Program-made: the position numbers and the translations under genes
Shown: positions 35,879-45,691 of the stretch, one piece after another
Numbering within the stretch: the stretch's first letter is position 1
How the letters are laid out: every line of letters starts with the position of its first letter
DNA from: an uncultured Clostridia bacterium
GTDB taxonomy: Bacteria; Bacillota; Clostridia; Lachnospirales; CAG-274
Direction: 5' to 3'
Assembly (NCBI GenBank): GCA_949948985.1
Contig: CATLIG010000005.1
Span: forward strand, 44,409-108,408
DNA: 64,000 nucleotides
Notes under the pieces: model-generated
Seen by the model: the letters and a program-made list of their open reading frames with translations, nothing else
The model's database searches: none
What the model was told of the DNA's origin: nothing

Positions 35879-37279
35879 ATGAAACTTTACAATACATTAA
35901 CAAGAAAAAAAGAAGAATTTGTTCCGTTGGAAGAAAATAAAGTTAAAATGTATGTATGCGGGCCTACTGTATATGATTATATACACATAGGAAACGCAAG
36001 GCCGTATGTTATATTTGATACTATAAGAAGATATTTAGAGTATAAAGGATATGAGGTTAAATATATCCAAAATTTTACAGATGTTGATGACAAAATCATT
36101 AAAAAAGCTAATGAGGAAAATGTTTCGGCAAAAGAAATAGCGGACAGATATGTTTTAGAAGCTCTTAAAGACGCTCAGGGACTTAATGTTGAACCAGCAA
36201 CGAAAAATCCAAGAGTAACCGAGGAAATGGAGCATATTATTGAGATGATTGAAACTCTCATTAAAAAAGGTTTTGCTTATGAAGTGGACGGAACAGTTTA
36301 TTTTGATACAAAATCTTTTGACGGATATGGCAAGCTATCAGGAAAAAACATTGATGACCTTGAGGCAGGAGCAAGAATTGAGGTTGACCAAAAAAAGAAA
36401 AGTCCAATGGACTTTGTTTTATGGAAACCATATAAGCCGGGTGAGCCTAAGTGGGAATCGCCGTGGGGCGGCGGCAGACCCGGCTGGCATATCGAGTGTT
36501 CTGTTATGGCGAAAACGTATTTAGGAGATACTATTGATATTCATGCCGGAGGAGAAGACCTTATATTTCCTCATCACGAAAATGAAATAGCTCAAAGTGA
36601 GGCCGCAAACGGAAAACAGTTTTCAAAATACTGGCTTCACAACGGGTTTATAAATGTTGATAATGAAAAAATGTCTAAGTCTAAAGGAAATTTCTTTACT
36701 TTAAGAGAAATTGCCAAAGAAATCCCTTATGATGTTATACGATTTTTCATTTTAAACGGTCACTACAGGAGTCCTATTAATTTTAGCAGGGACTTAATGG
36801 AAGCGGCGGGAAACGGTCTTGACAGAATTAAAAATTGTGTTAAGGATATTAATTTTATTACGTTGAACGGAAAAGATGGCAAAATGAGTGATTCCGAAAA
36901 GCAACTGCTTGGTGAGTGTGTTAAATTTAAAAATCAGTTTGAGGAAAGTATGGACGATGATTTTAATACCGCCGATGCTGTTTCAGCGATTTTTGAGTTT
37001 GTTAAGTTTGCTAATATAAATGTAAATGATAATTCAACTAAAAAATTCGCTGAAGCTATATTATCAAAAGTTATTGAATTATGCATAATTCTTGGCATTG
37101 AGCCTTTAAAAGAAGATAAAGATTCTGATACTGAGAAAATTGAAACTCTTATAGCTAAAAGACAAGAGGCGAAAAAAGAAAAAAATTGGGCGGAAGCGGA
37201 CAAAATAAGAGATGAACTTACAAATATGGGTATTATTATTGAGGATACCCGTGCTGGTGTGAGATGGAGCAGAAAATAA
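35879..37279 (+). CDS. cysS: Cysteinyl-tRNA synthetase
   Basis: A 466-residue class I aminoacyl-tRNA synthetase. HIGN (36-39) is the HIGH motif, KMSKSKGN the KMSKS loop, and zinc ligands are Cys27, then Cys and His in WHIECSVMA and FPHHENE. Length is normal. The ATG at 35879 has AAGGAGA upstream; a longer open frame starting at 35843 includes that site. It follows cysE, linking cysteine synthesis with its use, and is only 1 bp from mrnC. Confidence 0.96.
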   Translation: MKLYNTLTRKKEEFVPLEENKVKMYVCGPTVYDYIHIGNARPYVIFDTIRRYLEYKGYEVKYIQNFTDVDDKIIKKANEENVSAKEIADRYVLEALKDAQGLNVEPATKNPRVTEEMEHIIEMIETLIKKGFAYEVDGTVYFDTKSFDGYGKLSGKNIDDLEAGARIEVDQKKKSPMDFVLWKPYKPGEPKWESPWGGGRPGWHIECSVMAKTYLGDTIDIHAGGEDLIFPHHENEIAQSEAANGKQFSKYWLHNGFINVDNEKMSKSKGNFFTLREIAKEIPYDVIRFFILNGHYRSPINFSRDLMEAAGNGLDRIKNCVKDINFITLNGKDGKMSDSEKQLLGECVKFKNQFEESMDDDFNTADAVSAIFEFVKFANINVNDNSTKKFAEAILSKVIELCIILGIEPLKEDKDSDTEKIETLIAKRQEAKKEKNWAEADKIRDELTNMGIIIEDTRAGVRWSRK

Positions 37280-37280
37280 C

Positions 37281-37697
37281 ATGATTGAAAAGTTTCTTGA
37301 TTTTATGTCTTGTGATTTAAAAATAAACGCTAATGAATGTTCGCCTTTAAATCTTGCCTATATCGGAGACTCTGTATTTGAAATATTTGTCAGAACAAGG
37401 GTTATTAAAAATGGAAATATGCCTGTCAATAAACTCCATAAAATTTCTAAAGATTTTGTAAACGCTAAATCTCAGGCCAGAATGTTTAATAAAATAAAAG
37501 ACAATCTTACGGAAGAAGAAATGGCGGTTATGAAAAGAGGAAGAAACGCCAAAAGCTTTACATCAGCAAAAAACGCTTCTATTACCGATTATCGTCATGC
37601 TACAGGTCTTGAGGCATTGTTTGGATATTTATATATAAAGGGAGAAATAAAAAGACTTAATGAGATTTTTAATATGTGTATAAAAAAGGAGAGTTGA
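37281..37697 (+). CDS. mrnC: Mini-ribonuclease 3
   Basis: A 138-residue RNase III catalytic domain without a double-stranded RNA-binding domain. It matures 23S rRNA ends in B. subtilis. LNLAYIGDSVFEIFVRTR (24-41) is the catalytic signature with Asp30; ASITDYRHATGLEALFGYLYIKGE is the C-terminal signature. The cysS-mrnC-rlmB-rae1-sigH order is the classical Firmicutes arrangement. Confidence 0.95.
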   Translation: MIEKFLDFMSCDLKINANECSPLNLAYIGDSVFEIFVRTRVIKNGNMPVNKLHKISKDFVNAKSQARMFNKIKDNLTEEEMAVMKRGRNAKSFTSAKNASITDYRHATGLEALFGYLYIKGEIKRLNEIFNMCIKKES

Positions 37698-37699
37698 TT

Positions 37700-38578
37700 T
37701 TGAAAAAAAACGAAAGAAAAGGCGGTTTTGGCAAAAAACGTGATTGTACCGAAACCTTTGTGAAAAAACAGGGAAATGAAAAACATAAGGTTTTTAACAA
37801 ATATGGGGAAAGAAAAAATGATGATAATTTTGACAATAATTTTCAGCTTGAGGGAAGAAATCCTGTACTTGAGGCTATAAACAGCGGAAGGAATATTGAT
37901 AAGATAATTGTTAAAAAGGGGGAAATTGAGGGCTCTTTAAAGGTAATTGTGGCTAAAGCGGTACAAAGGGGGATAATTGTTCAGGAAGTCGATAAAAATA
38001 AAATGGCTGAAATAAGCAAATCCAACAACTGTCAGGGAGTTATCGCTCTTTGTCCTGCCAAGGAGTATGTTTCTGTGGATGATATTATTAAAATTGCAGA
38101 AGATAAAGGAGAAAGGCCTTTTATTATAATTCTTGATGAGATTACAGACCCTCATAATCTTGGCGCTATATTGAGAACAGCTGACGCCAGTGGGGTTCAC
38201 GGGGTTATTATACCCAAAAGAAGGTCTGTGGGTCTTACAGCTGTTGTGAGTAAAACCTCCGCCGGAGCTATTGAGTATGTTCCTGTAGCAAAGGTCACAA
38301 ATATCTCAAATACTATTGATGATTTAAAAAAACAGGGTATTTGGGTAGCTTGCGCTGATATGGACGGAGAAGAATATTTTGATTCTCCCCTTGACGGCGC
38401 TGTAGCTGTCGTTATTGGAAGTGAGGGGAGCGGTGTAAGCAGGCTCATAAGACAAAAATGTGATTTTTCTATAAAAATACCTATGCTTGGAAAAATTTCA
38501 TCACTTAACGCTTCTGTTGCCGCAGGACTTATTATGTACGAGGTTGTTCGCCAGAGAAATTACAGAAAAAACAGGTGA
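37700..38578 (+). CDS. rlmB: 23S rRNA (guanosine-2'-O-)-methyltransferase RlmB/TrmH type
   Basis: A 292-residue SpoU-family methyltransferase with an SPOUT trefoil knot. Motif 1 is ILDEITDPHNLGAILRTADA, motif 2 AVVIGSEGSGVSRL, and motif 3 IPMLGKISSLNASVAAGLIMYE. The N-terminal substrate-binding domain starts at LEGRNPVLEAINSGRNI after a basic, low-complexity leader of about 45 residues. The TTG at 37700 has GGAGAG upstream and lies 2 bp after the mrnC stop; an ATG at 37676 in frame would overlap mrnC and has no site. Confidence 0.93.
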   Translation: MKKNERKGGFGKKRDCTETFVKKQGNEKHKVFNKYGERKNDDNFDNNFQLEGRNPVLEAINSGRNIDKIIVKKGEIEGSLKVIVAKAVQRGIIVQEVDKNKMAEISKSNNCQGVIALCPAKEYVSVDDIIKIAEDKGERPFIIILDEITDPHNLGAILRTADASGVHGVIIPKRRSVGLTAVVSKTSAGAIEYVPVAKVTNISNTIDDLKKQGIWVACADMDGEEYFDSPLDGAVAVVIGSEGSGVSRLIRQKCDFSIKIPMLGKISSLNASVAAGLIMYEVVRQRNYRKNR

Positions 38579-38583
38579 TTTTA

Positions 38584-39096
38584 ATGAATGACGAATATTT
38601 GCTTGTTGACGGTTATAATATTATATTTGCCTGGAATTCTTTGAAAAAAATTGCCGATATTTCCCTTGAGGACGCAAGGGACAAGCTGATTGATATTTTG
38701 GGAGATTATCAGGGATACAAAAAGACAAATTTGATTATTGTTTTTGACGCTTATCTTGTTAAAGGAGGAACGGAAAGAATTTATAAATACAATGATATAT
38801 ATGTTGTATTTACAAAAGAAGCTGAAACCGCCGATAATTATATAGAACGTACAGCAACAAGTCTTAAGGGAAAACATAAGGTTACTGTCGCTACATCTGA
38901 CAGACTTGAGCAAATTATTATTATGAGCAGGGGGGCAATCAGAATATCAGCAAGGGAGCTTGAGGAAGATGTCAGGCTGGCCAAAAAACATATAAGGGAA
39001 AAAATTGAAGAAATTAAACCTATAAAAAATAATATGCTTATAGACAATCTTGACAGTGAAACCGCCGCTTGGCTTGAAAAAATGCGTCATGGCTAA
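38584..39096 (+). CDS. rae1: NYN-domain endoribonuclease Rae1 (YacP)
   Basis: A 170-residue PIN-like protein; in B. subtilis Rae1 cleaves mRNA in the ribosomal A site. EYLLVDGYNIIFAWN carries the catalytic Asp9, and FTKEAETADNYIERTA and VATSDRLEQ carry further acidic residues. I prefer the ATG at 38584, 6 bp after AGGTGAT; a GTG at 38575 overlapping the rlmB stop is an alternative that adds three residues. It is followed 24 bp later by sigH. Confidence 0.9.
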   Translation: MNDEYLLVDGYNIIFAWNSLKKIADISLEDARDKLIDILGDYQGYKKTNLIIVFDAYLVKGGTERIYKYNDIYVVFTKEAETADNYIERTATSLKGKHKVTVATSDRLEQIIIMSRGAIRISARELEEDVRLAKKHIREKIEEIKPIKNNMLIDNLDSETAAWLEKMRHG

Positions 39097-39120
39097 GTAT
39101 GAAATACAGGGGGTGTTTTT

Positions 39121-39768
39121 ATGGAAAATAAAATGCTACGCAGGGATATCAAATATGAAAATCTGAAAGACGAGGAGATTGTAAAGCTTGTCCGTGATGG
39201 CGACGAGTTTGCTCAGGAATATATTATAGAAAAATATAAGCGTCTTGTAAAAATGAAAGCAAGACCATATTTTATTATTGGAGCTGATAAAGAAGATATT
39301 ATTCAAGAGGGTATGATTGGTCTTTATAAAGCGATAAGAGATTTTGACGGAAATTACATATTTTACTCATTTGCGGAACTTTGTATAAAGCGTCAGATTA
39401 TATCGGCTATAAAATCAGCCGCAAGACAAAAACATATTCCTCTTAACTCTTCACTTTCCTTAAATAAAGTTGTTAATGATGAAGATGATGATAAAACTTA
39501 TATAGAACTTTTCGCAGACAAGCTTTCAAATCCTGAAGAACTTTTTATCGACCGTGAGGACAAAAATTATATAGAAGAAAAAATCGCTCATAATTTAAGC
39601 AGTCTTGAATATAAGGTTCTTAAATTATATTTAAGAGGAAAAAGCTATTATGAAATAGCTGCAATTATAAATAAAGACGAAAAGTCTATTGACAACGCTC
39701 TTCAAAGAGTAAAAAAGAAAGTTGAGAAAATTCTTATTGAAAGAAAAAAACTTGAAATAGTTCCTTAA
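39121..39768 (+). CDS. sigH: RNA polymerase sigma-H factor
   Basis: A 215-residue alternative sigma factor controlling entry into sporulation and stationary phase. Region 2 reads AQEYIIEKYKRLVKMKARPYFIIGADKEDIIQEGMIGLYKAIRDF, with FYSFAELCIKRQIISAIKSAARQKHIPLNSSLSL. Region 4 is LEYKVLKLYLRGKSYYEIAAIIN. The position after rae1 and the sequence support SigH rather than another sporulation sigma factor. This is the main indication of spore formation in the window. A GGGGGTG site precedes the ATG. Confidence 0.93.
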   Translation: MENKMLRRDIKYENLKDEEIVKLVRDGDEFAQEYIIEKYKRLVKMKARPYFIIGADKEDIIQEGMIGLYKAIRDFDGNYIFYSFAELCIKRQIISAIKSAARQKHIPLNSSLSLNKVVNDEDDDKTYIELFADKLSNPEELFIDREDKNYIEEKIAHNLSSLEYKVLKLYLRGKSYYEIAAIINKDEKSIDNALQRVKKKVEKILIERKKLEIVP

Positions 39769-39786
39769 AGATATGAGGTCATATTT

Positions 39787-41919
39787 ATGAAAACTTTAGT
39801 TATTGCGGAAAAACCATCTGTAGGACGTGATATCGCCAGAGTTCTTAAATGCGGCGGAAAAGGAGATGGTTTTTTATTTTCAGACGATTACATTATTTCA
39901 TGGGCTGTTGGGCATCTTGTTACTTTATGCGACCCTGAGGATTATGACAGCGAGCTTAAAAAATGGAAAATTGAAACCCTGCCTATTATTCCGTCTGATA
40001 TTAAAACAAAGGCTATTCCGAATACGAAAAAACAATTTAATATTTTAAAAAAACTTATGAACGATAAAGATGTTTCAGAGATTGTATGTGCTACCGACAG
40101 CGGAAGAGAGGGCGAGCTTATATTCAGGTATATTTATAATCTTGTAAAATGTAAAAAGAATTTTAAAAGATTATGGATTTCAAGTATGACTGATTCCGCT
40201 ATAAAAGATGGTTTCGCTAATCTTAAAGATGGAAGAGAGTATGATAATTTATATGTTTCGGCAAAGTGCCGTTCAGAGGCAGACTGGCTTGTGGGTATTA
40301 ATGCCTCAAGAGCATTTACTCTTAAATATAACGCTCTTTTGAGCATAGGCAGAGTTCAGACTCCTACCTTGGCAATTCTTGTTAAAAGGCAAAAAGAAAT
40401 TAATGAGTTTGTGCCAAAAACATACTGGGAGGTAAATGCTGTTTTTAATGGTTATAAAGGTATATGGACAGATATTAAAGAAAATGACATTAAAATTTTT
40501 GACAAAGAAAAGGCTTTTTTTATTGTTGAAGAGGTTAAAGGAAAACAGGGAACTGTAACCGCTATAGAAAGTAAAGAAAATAAGCAATCTCCTCCTCTTT
40601 TATATGACCTTACTGAGTTACAGAGAGACTGTAACAAGAAATTTTCATTTTCGGCAAAGCGTACTTTAGGTATAGCTCAGGATTTATATGAAAAAAGAAA
40701 GCTTATAACTTACCCAAGAACGGACAGCAGGTATTTGTCAGATGATATGATTCCGAAAATAAAATCGACTGTTTTAAAAATCAATGATGTTGAAAAATAT
40801 AAAGAGTTTTCCGAATATGTCGTTGGACTTTCAAATCTTCCTTTGGGGAAAAGAATTATTGATAATTCGAAAATTACAGACCATCACGCTATTATTCCTA
40901 CAGATGTGAAAATTAATATTATACCTTTAAGCGATGATGAATTTAAAGTGTATGATTTAATTGTAAGAAGATTTTTAGCAGTGTTTTATCCTCAATATAT
41001 TTATAACACAACGAAAATTATTACAACTGTTGATATACATAATTTTGTTACTAAAGGAACTACTATTATACAAAAAGGGTGGACGGCATTAAATATCAGT
41101 GGAAAAAATGATAAAAAAGAAGACGATATTCTGCCTGATGTAAAAAAAGGCGATATTGTTACGAATGAAGAAGTGGAGGCTGTAGAAAAACAAACGCTTC
41201 CTCCTAAAATGTATAATGAAGCAATGCTTTTGTCGGCTATGGAAAATGCCGGAAGGTTTGTTGATGACGAGGCTTTAAAAGAACAGCTCAAGGAGGGTGG
41301 TCTTGGTACCCCGGCAACAAGAGCGGCAATTATTGAAAGACTTTTGCAGGTAGGTTATGTCAGAAGAAACGGAAAAAATCTTGTGCCTACCGACAAAGGA
41401 ATGAAACTTATAGATGTAGTTCCGCCGGAACTTAAATCACCTGAAACTACAGGAAAATGGGAAAAAGGGCTATCCTCTATTTCAAAAGGGAAAATGGAGG
41501 ATAAACGTTTTATGGGAAGTATAATACGATATGTGAATTATCTTGTGGAACAGTCAAAAACTTCTGTTAAAAATGTTATTTTTCCGGCTGAGAACAGAGA
41601 AAATAAAAAAGGCGGCAAAAAAATTCCTATGCTTGGAAAATGTCCTAATTGTGACAGTGGTGAGATTTTGGAAAACAGCAAAAGTTTTTATTGTACAAAC
41701 TGGAAACAGGGGTGCAAGTTTTCTTTGTGGAAAAACAGTATTGAGAGTTATGGTAAAACTATTACCGAAAAAGACGCTAAGGTTTTGCTGAAAGACCGGA
41801 AAATAGTGAATGTAGACATTACACTTCCTCAGACTCAGGAAAAATGTATTGGTGATATTATTCTTAAAGAAGATAACAGTGGAAGAGTGGAAATAATCAA
41901 TTTAAAAAGAAAAAGCTAG
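39787..41919 (+). CDS. topB: DNA topoisomerase III
   Basis: A 710-residue type IA topoisomerase. The TOPRIM domain starts LVIAEKPSVGRDIARVL and contains ATDSGREGELIFRYI. The active-site tyrosine is in LITYPRTDSRYLSD. A zinc-finger-like C-terminus, KCPNCDSGEILENSKSFYC and GCKFSLWK, is present. Type IA enzymes relax and decatenate DNA through single-strand breaks. It starts 18 bp after sigH and ends the block before a large repeat-containing gap. Confidence 0.94.
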   Translation: MKTLVIAEKPSVGRDIARVLKCGGKGDGFLFSDDYIISWAVGHLVTLCDPEDYDSELKKWKIETLPIIPSDIKTKAIPNTKKQFNILKKLMNDKDVSEIVCATDSGREGELIFRYIYNLVKCKKNFKRLWISSMTDSAIKDGFANLKDGREYDNLYVSAKCRSEADWLVGINASRAFTLKYNALLSIGRVQTPTLAILVKRQKEINEFVPKTYWEVNAVFNGYKGIWTDIKENDIKIFDKEKAFFIVEEVKGKQGTVTAIESKENKQSPPLLYDLTELQRDCNKKFSFSAKRTLGIAQDLYEKRKLITYPRTDSRYLSDDMIPKIKSTVLKINDVEKYKEFSEYVVGLSNLPLGKRIIDNSKITDHHAIIPTDVKINIIPLSDDEFKVYDLIVRRFLAVFYPQYIYNTTKIITTVDIHNFVTKGTTIIQKGWTALNISGKNDKKEDDILPDVKKGDIVTNEEVEAVEKQTLPPKMYNEAMLLSAMENAGRFVDDEALKEQLKEGGLGTPATRAAIIERLLQVGYVRRNGKNLVPTDKGMKLIDVVPPELKSPETTGKWEKGLSSISKGKMEDKRFMGSIIRYVNYLVEQSKTSVKNVIFPAENRENKKGGKKIPMLGKCPNCDSGEILENSKSFYCTNWKQGCKFSLWKNSIESYGKTITEKDAKVLLKDRKIVNVDITLPQTQEKCIGDIILKEDNSGRVEIINLKRKS

Positions 41920-41997
41920 GCAAAAATTTTTAAGTTTTTATCGTGCTTAAAAAAAAATTGGGCGGATTTTGGAAAGTATCCAAAGTTTTTGTCCTTA

Positions 41998-42145
41998 CAG
42001 CAATTCTTGTATAATATAATATAATATAATATAGAAAAAATATTTTATTATATCTTTTAGCGAAAGGTATGTTGTTATTTAAACGCCTGTTTAATAATAT
42101 TGAATAAAATAGTTTTTCTTTTCTCCATCTATTCTGGAATTGCTG
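41998..42145. repeat. Family B element with an internal TATAA microsatellite
   Basis: Ends CAGCAATTCTTG and CCAGAATAG on the opposite strand with GGAATTGCTG, flanked by TA at 41996-41997 and 42146-42147. The left arm contains a run of about five TATAA units (42011-42034), and GAAAAAATATTTTATT is conserved. Together with the promoter at 42224 it accounts for most of the gap 41920-42307. A 12-bp palindrome GTACATATGTAC lies at 42153-42164. Confidence 0.75.
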
Positions 42146-42223
42146 TAAATTAGTACATATGTACCAAGGTTTTAATTTAGCGTGTATAAGGCAACTTATA
42201 GTTTTTAAGACTTTAATTTTAAT

Positions 42224-42252
42224 TTGACGGGTGTAATTAAAAATGTTATAAT
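42224..42252 (+). promoter_or_regulatory. Promoter of the DUF1385-prmC-prfA operon
   Basis: TTGACG (42224-42229), a 17-bp spacer, and a perfect TATAAT (42247-42252), 56 bp upstream of the ATG. Confidence 0.8.
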
Positions 42253-42307
42253 AAAGTTTAGTTTTATCCGTGATTGATACAATAGATGTTTAAAAAGGAG
42301 CGATTAT

Positions 42308-43288
42308 ATGGATAAGGACAAAAAATGCTGTCCTAAGGGAGGAAAAGGCATAGGCGGTCAAGCGGTTATTGAAGGCGTGATGATGCGCGGTAAGAAAATA
42401 TACGCTCTCGCTGTGAGAAATACTTCCGATAAAAAAATAAATATAGAAAAAAAGCCTGTAAAGGTATATTCCGAAAGATGTAAAATATGGGGATTTCCTA
42501 TAATAAGAGGTGTTGTTTCATTTGTGGACTCACTTGTTCTTGGTATGAAAATAATTTCACGCTCGGCGGAAATGTCGGGACTTAGCGATATATCGGCGGA
42601 AGAAGAGGAAGAGCCATCTCGGTTTGAAAAGTTTCTTGACCGTAAATTTGGTGAAAAACTTGGAAATTATATAATTTATTTCAGCGTATTTCTTTCTATA
42701 TTGCTTTCAATCGCTATATTTATGGTTTTGCCTGTATGGATTGGAAATTTATTCAATAAATTTCTTCATTTAGAGGCATATTTTCTTGGAGTGATAGAGG
42801 GATTTATACGAATAGTGATTTTCCTTGGGTATATTATACTAACCGCCCAGCTTAAAGATGTAAAGAGGGTATTTATGTATCATGGTGCCGAGCATAAAAC
42901 AATAAATTGCTTTGAGAGTAATGACGAGCTTACCGTTGAAAATGTAAAAAAACATACTCGTCTGCACAAAAGATGCGGTACAAGTTTTCTTTTTCTTGTA
43001 ATGATAGTAAGTATGATTGTTTTTTTATTTTTAAATATAGATACTGTATGGATAAGAATTTTATCAAGAATACTTCTTGTTCCTCTTATTGCCGGAATTT
43101 CCTATGAAATAATTAAATGGGCGGGGAGAAACGATAATTTTCTTGTGAAAATAGTAAGTGCGCCAGGTCTTGCTCTACAGCTTGTGACAACAAAAGAGCC
43201 TGATGACTCAATGATGGAAGTAGCTATAGCGGCTTTAAAAGGCGTACTTGAAGAAGAACCTGAAGAGTTTATAAAACCGGAGGAATGA
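42308..43288 (+). CDS. DUF1385 membrane protein (YqhQ)
   Basis: A 326-residue membrane protein. IGGQAVIEGVMMRGKK near the start and YHGAEHKTINCFESNDELTVENVKKHTRLHKRCGTSFLF in the middle are the two conserved blocks of the DUF1385/YqhQ family, of unknown function. About five hydrophobic segments lie between residues 120 and 275. It is commonly found beside prmC and prfA in Firmicutes, as here. The stop overlaps the start of prmC (ATGA). Confidence 0.9.
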   Translation: MDKDKKCCPKGGKGIGGQAVIEGVMMRGKKIYALAVRNTSDKKINIEKKPVKVYSERCKIWGFPIIRGVVSFVDSLVLGMKIISRSAEMSGLSDISAEEEEEPSRFEKFLDRKFGEKLGNYIIYFSVFLSILLSIAIFMVLPVWIGNLFNKFLHLEAYFLGVIEGFIRIVIFLGYIILTAQLKDVKRVFMYHGAEHKTINCFESNDELTVENVKKHTRLHKRCGTSFLFLVMIVSMIVFLFLNIDTVWIRILSRILLVPLIAGISYEIIKWAGRNDNFLVKIVSAPGLALQLVTTKEPDDSMMEVAIAALKGVLEEEPEEFIKPEE

Positions 43289-44148
43289 AAATGACTCCAG
43301 ATACTGTAAATAAATGGCTTTTTTACGGGAAAAATATTTTAAAAGATATTGGAATTGACAGTTATTCAATAGACGCAGAGATTCTTTTAATGAAAGTATT
43401 GAATTTTACAAAAGTTCAGCTTTTTACAAAAGACGATTATGTTCTTACAAAAGACGAAGTTATTGAATATACAACGCTTTTAAACAAAAGAAAGGATTTT
43501 ATGCCTGTTCAGTATATAACTGGAAAATGTGAGTTTATGGGAATTGATTTTAATGTTAATCAGTCTACGCTGATACCAAGAGGCGATACGGAAATTCTTG
43601 TTGAGGCGGTAATAAATGAGATAAATAAAAAATGTTATAAAACAGTTCTTGATATAGGAACAGGTTCAGGCGCTATAGCTGTTTCAATAGCTAAGTATTG
43701 CGAAGGTATAAAAGTTACCGCTTCTGATATTTCGGTGGACGCTTTAAAAATTGCGGGTGAAAATGCGGCAAATAACAGTGTTTCTGACAGAACAGCCTTT
43801 ATTTTAAGTGATGTTTATGAAAATATAAATTCAAAATTTGATGTGATTGTTTCAAATCCGCCGTACATCAAAACAGATGTCATAAAAACTCTTATGCCAA
43901 ATGTGAAAAATTATGAGCCGTTATCCGCTCTTGACGGAGGGAGGGACGGATTATATTTTTATAGAAAAATAATAAATGGTTGTAAAGAACATTTAAATAA
44001 AGATGGGGCGTTGTTTTTTGAGATAGGATACGACCAGGCTGAAGAAGTTTCAAATCTTTTGAAAAATGAAAATTTCAGTTGTATAAAAACAGAAAAAGAC
44101 CTTGCGGGATTTGACAGAGTTGTTTCGTGTGAGTATAAATATACGTAA
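43285..44148 (+). CDS. prmC: Peptide chain release factor N5-glutamine methyltransferase
   Basis: A 287-residue S-adenosylmethionine-dependent enzyme that methylates the glutamine of the GGQ motif in release factors. The catalytic motif is VSNPPYIKTD; the SAM-binding loop is VLDIGTGSGAIAVSIA; PVQYITGKCEFMGIDFNV is the family N-terminal motif. The ATG at 43285 overlaps the stop of the DUF1385 gene; an ATG at 43291 is also possible. Its substrate gene prfA follows, separated by 239 bp with no recognised feature. Confidence 0.93.
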   Translation: MKMTPDTVNKWLFYGKNILKDIGIDSYSIDAEILLMKVLNFTKVQLFTKDDYVLTKDEVIEYTTLLNKRKDFMPVQYITGKCEFMGIDFNVNQSTLIPRGDTEILVEAVINEINKKCYKTVLDIGTGSGAIAVSIAKYCEGIKVTASDISVDALKIAGENAANNSVSDRTAFILSDVYENINSKFDVIVSNPPYIKTDVIKTLMPNVKNYEPLSALDGGRDGLYFYRKIINGCKEHLNKDGALFFEIGYDQAEEVSNLLKNENFSCIKTEKDLAGFDRVVSCEYKYT

Positions 44149-44387
44149 ATCAAGTTTATAAAAATTATTGATACTGTTTATATATGCTCTCTTTCCATAC
44201 AGAAATAGGCTGAAAATTATAACGTTTAAAATATGAAAAATACAGTGAAAATCAAGTCTATTGATAATTTTATGATAATATTCAAGAAATTTTTGTTTTG
44301 TGACTTTACAAAAAATTGATTTTCGTTATTTTTAGGATGTCTGTAGTTTTGTTGATTGTTATAAATCATAAGGAGGAACATTTACTT

Positions 44388-45464
44388 ATGCTTGACAGAT
44401 TAGAAGAACTTGAAAAAAAATATATAGAATTATCGGATAAAATAAACGACCCAGATATTATAAGCGATAATGAGTTATGGCGCAGACTTATGAAAGAGCA
44501 TAGTGATATTACGCCTATAATTGAAAAGTATAAAGAATATAAACAAACTTTAAACGATATTGAGGACGCTAAGGAAATGCTTAATGACAGTAGTCTTGAC
44601 GAGGATTTTCGCCAGCTTGCCAAAGAAGAACTTAGTGAAAATACCAAAAAAACGGAAAAACTGAAAGAGGATTTAAAAATATTACTTCTTCCCAAAGACC
44701 CTAATGATGAAAAGAATGTTATTGTTGAGATAAGAGGAGGAACCGGCGGAGATGAAGCGGCTCTTTTTGCCGGAGACCTTTTTAGAATGTATTCAAGATA
44801 TTCTGAGCGTCAAAAATGGAAAATAGAAATAATAAGCGCTACGGAAAGCGATGCGGGTGGATTTAAGGAAATTGTATTTATGATAAATGGAAAGGGTGCG
44901 TATTCACGTTTTAAATATGAAAGCGGAGGTCACCGTGTACAGCGTGTCCCCGCAACGGAATCGAAAGGCAGAATTCATACATCGGCGGTTACTGTGGCGG
45001 TACTTCCGGAAGTTGAGGAAGTCGATGTTGAGCTTGATATGAATGATGTGAGAATTGATGTGTTTCGTGCTTCGGGAAACGGAGGTCAGTGTGTAAATAC
45101 TACGGATTCTGCTGTTCGTGTTACTCACATCCCTACAGGTATAGTTATTTCTTGTCAGGATGAAAAATCACAGCTTAAAAATAAAGACAAAGCTCTTAAA
45201 GTACTTCGGGCAAAGCTTTATGAGCTTGAACTTGAAAGACAGCATTCAGAGGTTTCCGCTGAAAGAAAAAGTCAGGTTGGAAGCGGTGACAGAAGTGAAA
45301 AAATGAGAACTTATAATTTTCCTCAAGGTCGTGTAACCGATCATCGTATCGGACTTACGCTTTATAAACTTGAGTCAATTCTCGACGGTGATATTGACGA
45401 GGTTTTGGACGCTTTAATTACATCTGACCAAGCCTCAAAGCTCGCTAATTTAGAGAATGTCTGA
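44388..45464 (+). CDS. prfA: Peptide chain release factor 1
   Basis: A 358-residue release factor that reads UAA and UAG. The GGQ motif is in [21 protein letters not shown], and the RF1 anticodon-like region PAT is seen in [15 protein letters not shown]. The ATG at 44388 follows AAGGAGG by 9 bp; an open frame extends 24 codons upstream but without a site. It is followed by an intrinsic terminator. Confidence 0.96.
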   Translation: MLDRLEELEKKYIELSDKINDPDIISDNELWRRLMKEHSDITPIIEKYKEYKQTLNDIEDAKEMLNDSSLDEDFRQLAKEELSENTKKTEKLKEDLKILLLPKDPNDEKNVIVEIRGGTGGDEAALFAGDLFRMYSRYSERQKWKIEIISATESDAGGFKEIVFMINGKGAYSRFKYESGGHRVQRVPATESKGRIHTSAVTVAVLPEVEEVDVELDMNDVRIDVFRASGNGGQCVNTTDSAVRVTHIPTGIVISCQDEKSQLKNKDKALKVLRAKLYELELERQHSEVSAERKSQVGSGDRSEKMRTYNFPQGRVTDHRIGLTLYKLESILDGDIDEVLDALITSDQASKLANLENV

Positions 45465-45472
45465 AATAAAAT

Positions 45473-45509
45473 AAAAAATGCTGAAATGTTTAAAATTTCA
45501 GCATTTTTT
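45473..45509 (+). terminator. Intrinsic terminator after prfA
   Basis: AAAAAATGCTGAAAT (45473-45487) pairs with ATTTCAGCATTTTTT (45495-45509), giving a 15-bp stem with a seven-base loop and a T run. Confidence 0.9.
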
Positions 45510-45564
45510 ATGCGTCCGGGAAGATAAAAAGAAACTTATAAGCATCTATTAACAGGGTTTCGAG

Positions 45565-45658
45565 TATAGTCAATCAAGTTGAAAATGGATAGAAGGAAGC
45601 GAAATAAAAATGATTTTTAGCCGCCGAACTTATTCATTTTTCAAGTTGATTGACTATA
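45565..45658. repeat. Short family A element
   Basis: 94 bp, with almost perfect ends TATAGTCAATCAAGTTGAAA and the inverted TTTTTCAAGTTGATTGACTATA. It lacks the G+C-rich core of the longer copies at 24091, 51608 and 54998, and looks like an internal deletion derivative. Confidence 0.85.
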
Positions 45659-45691
45659 ACAATTATCAAGATTAATAAATACAGCAATCAG

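Noticed and set aside
45565..45658. Terminator of prfA formed by the A element
   Set aside because: A proper intrinsic terminator already lies at 45473-45509, and the palindrome here is a repeat with TA ends and no T tract.
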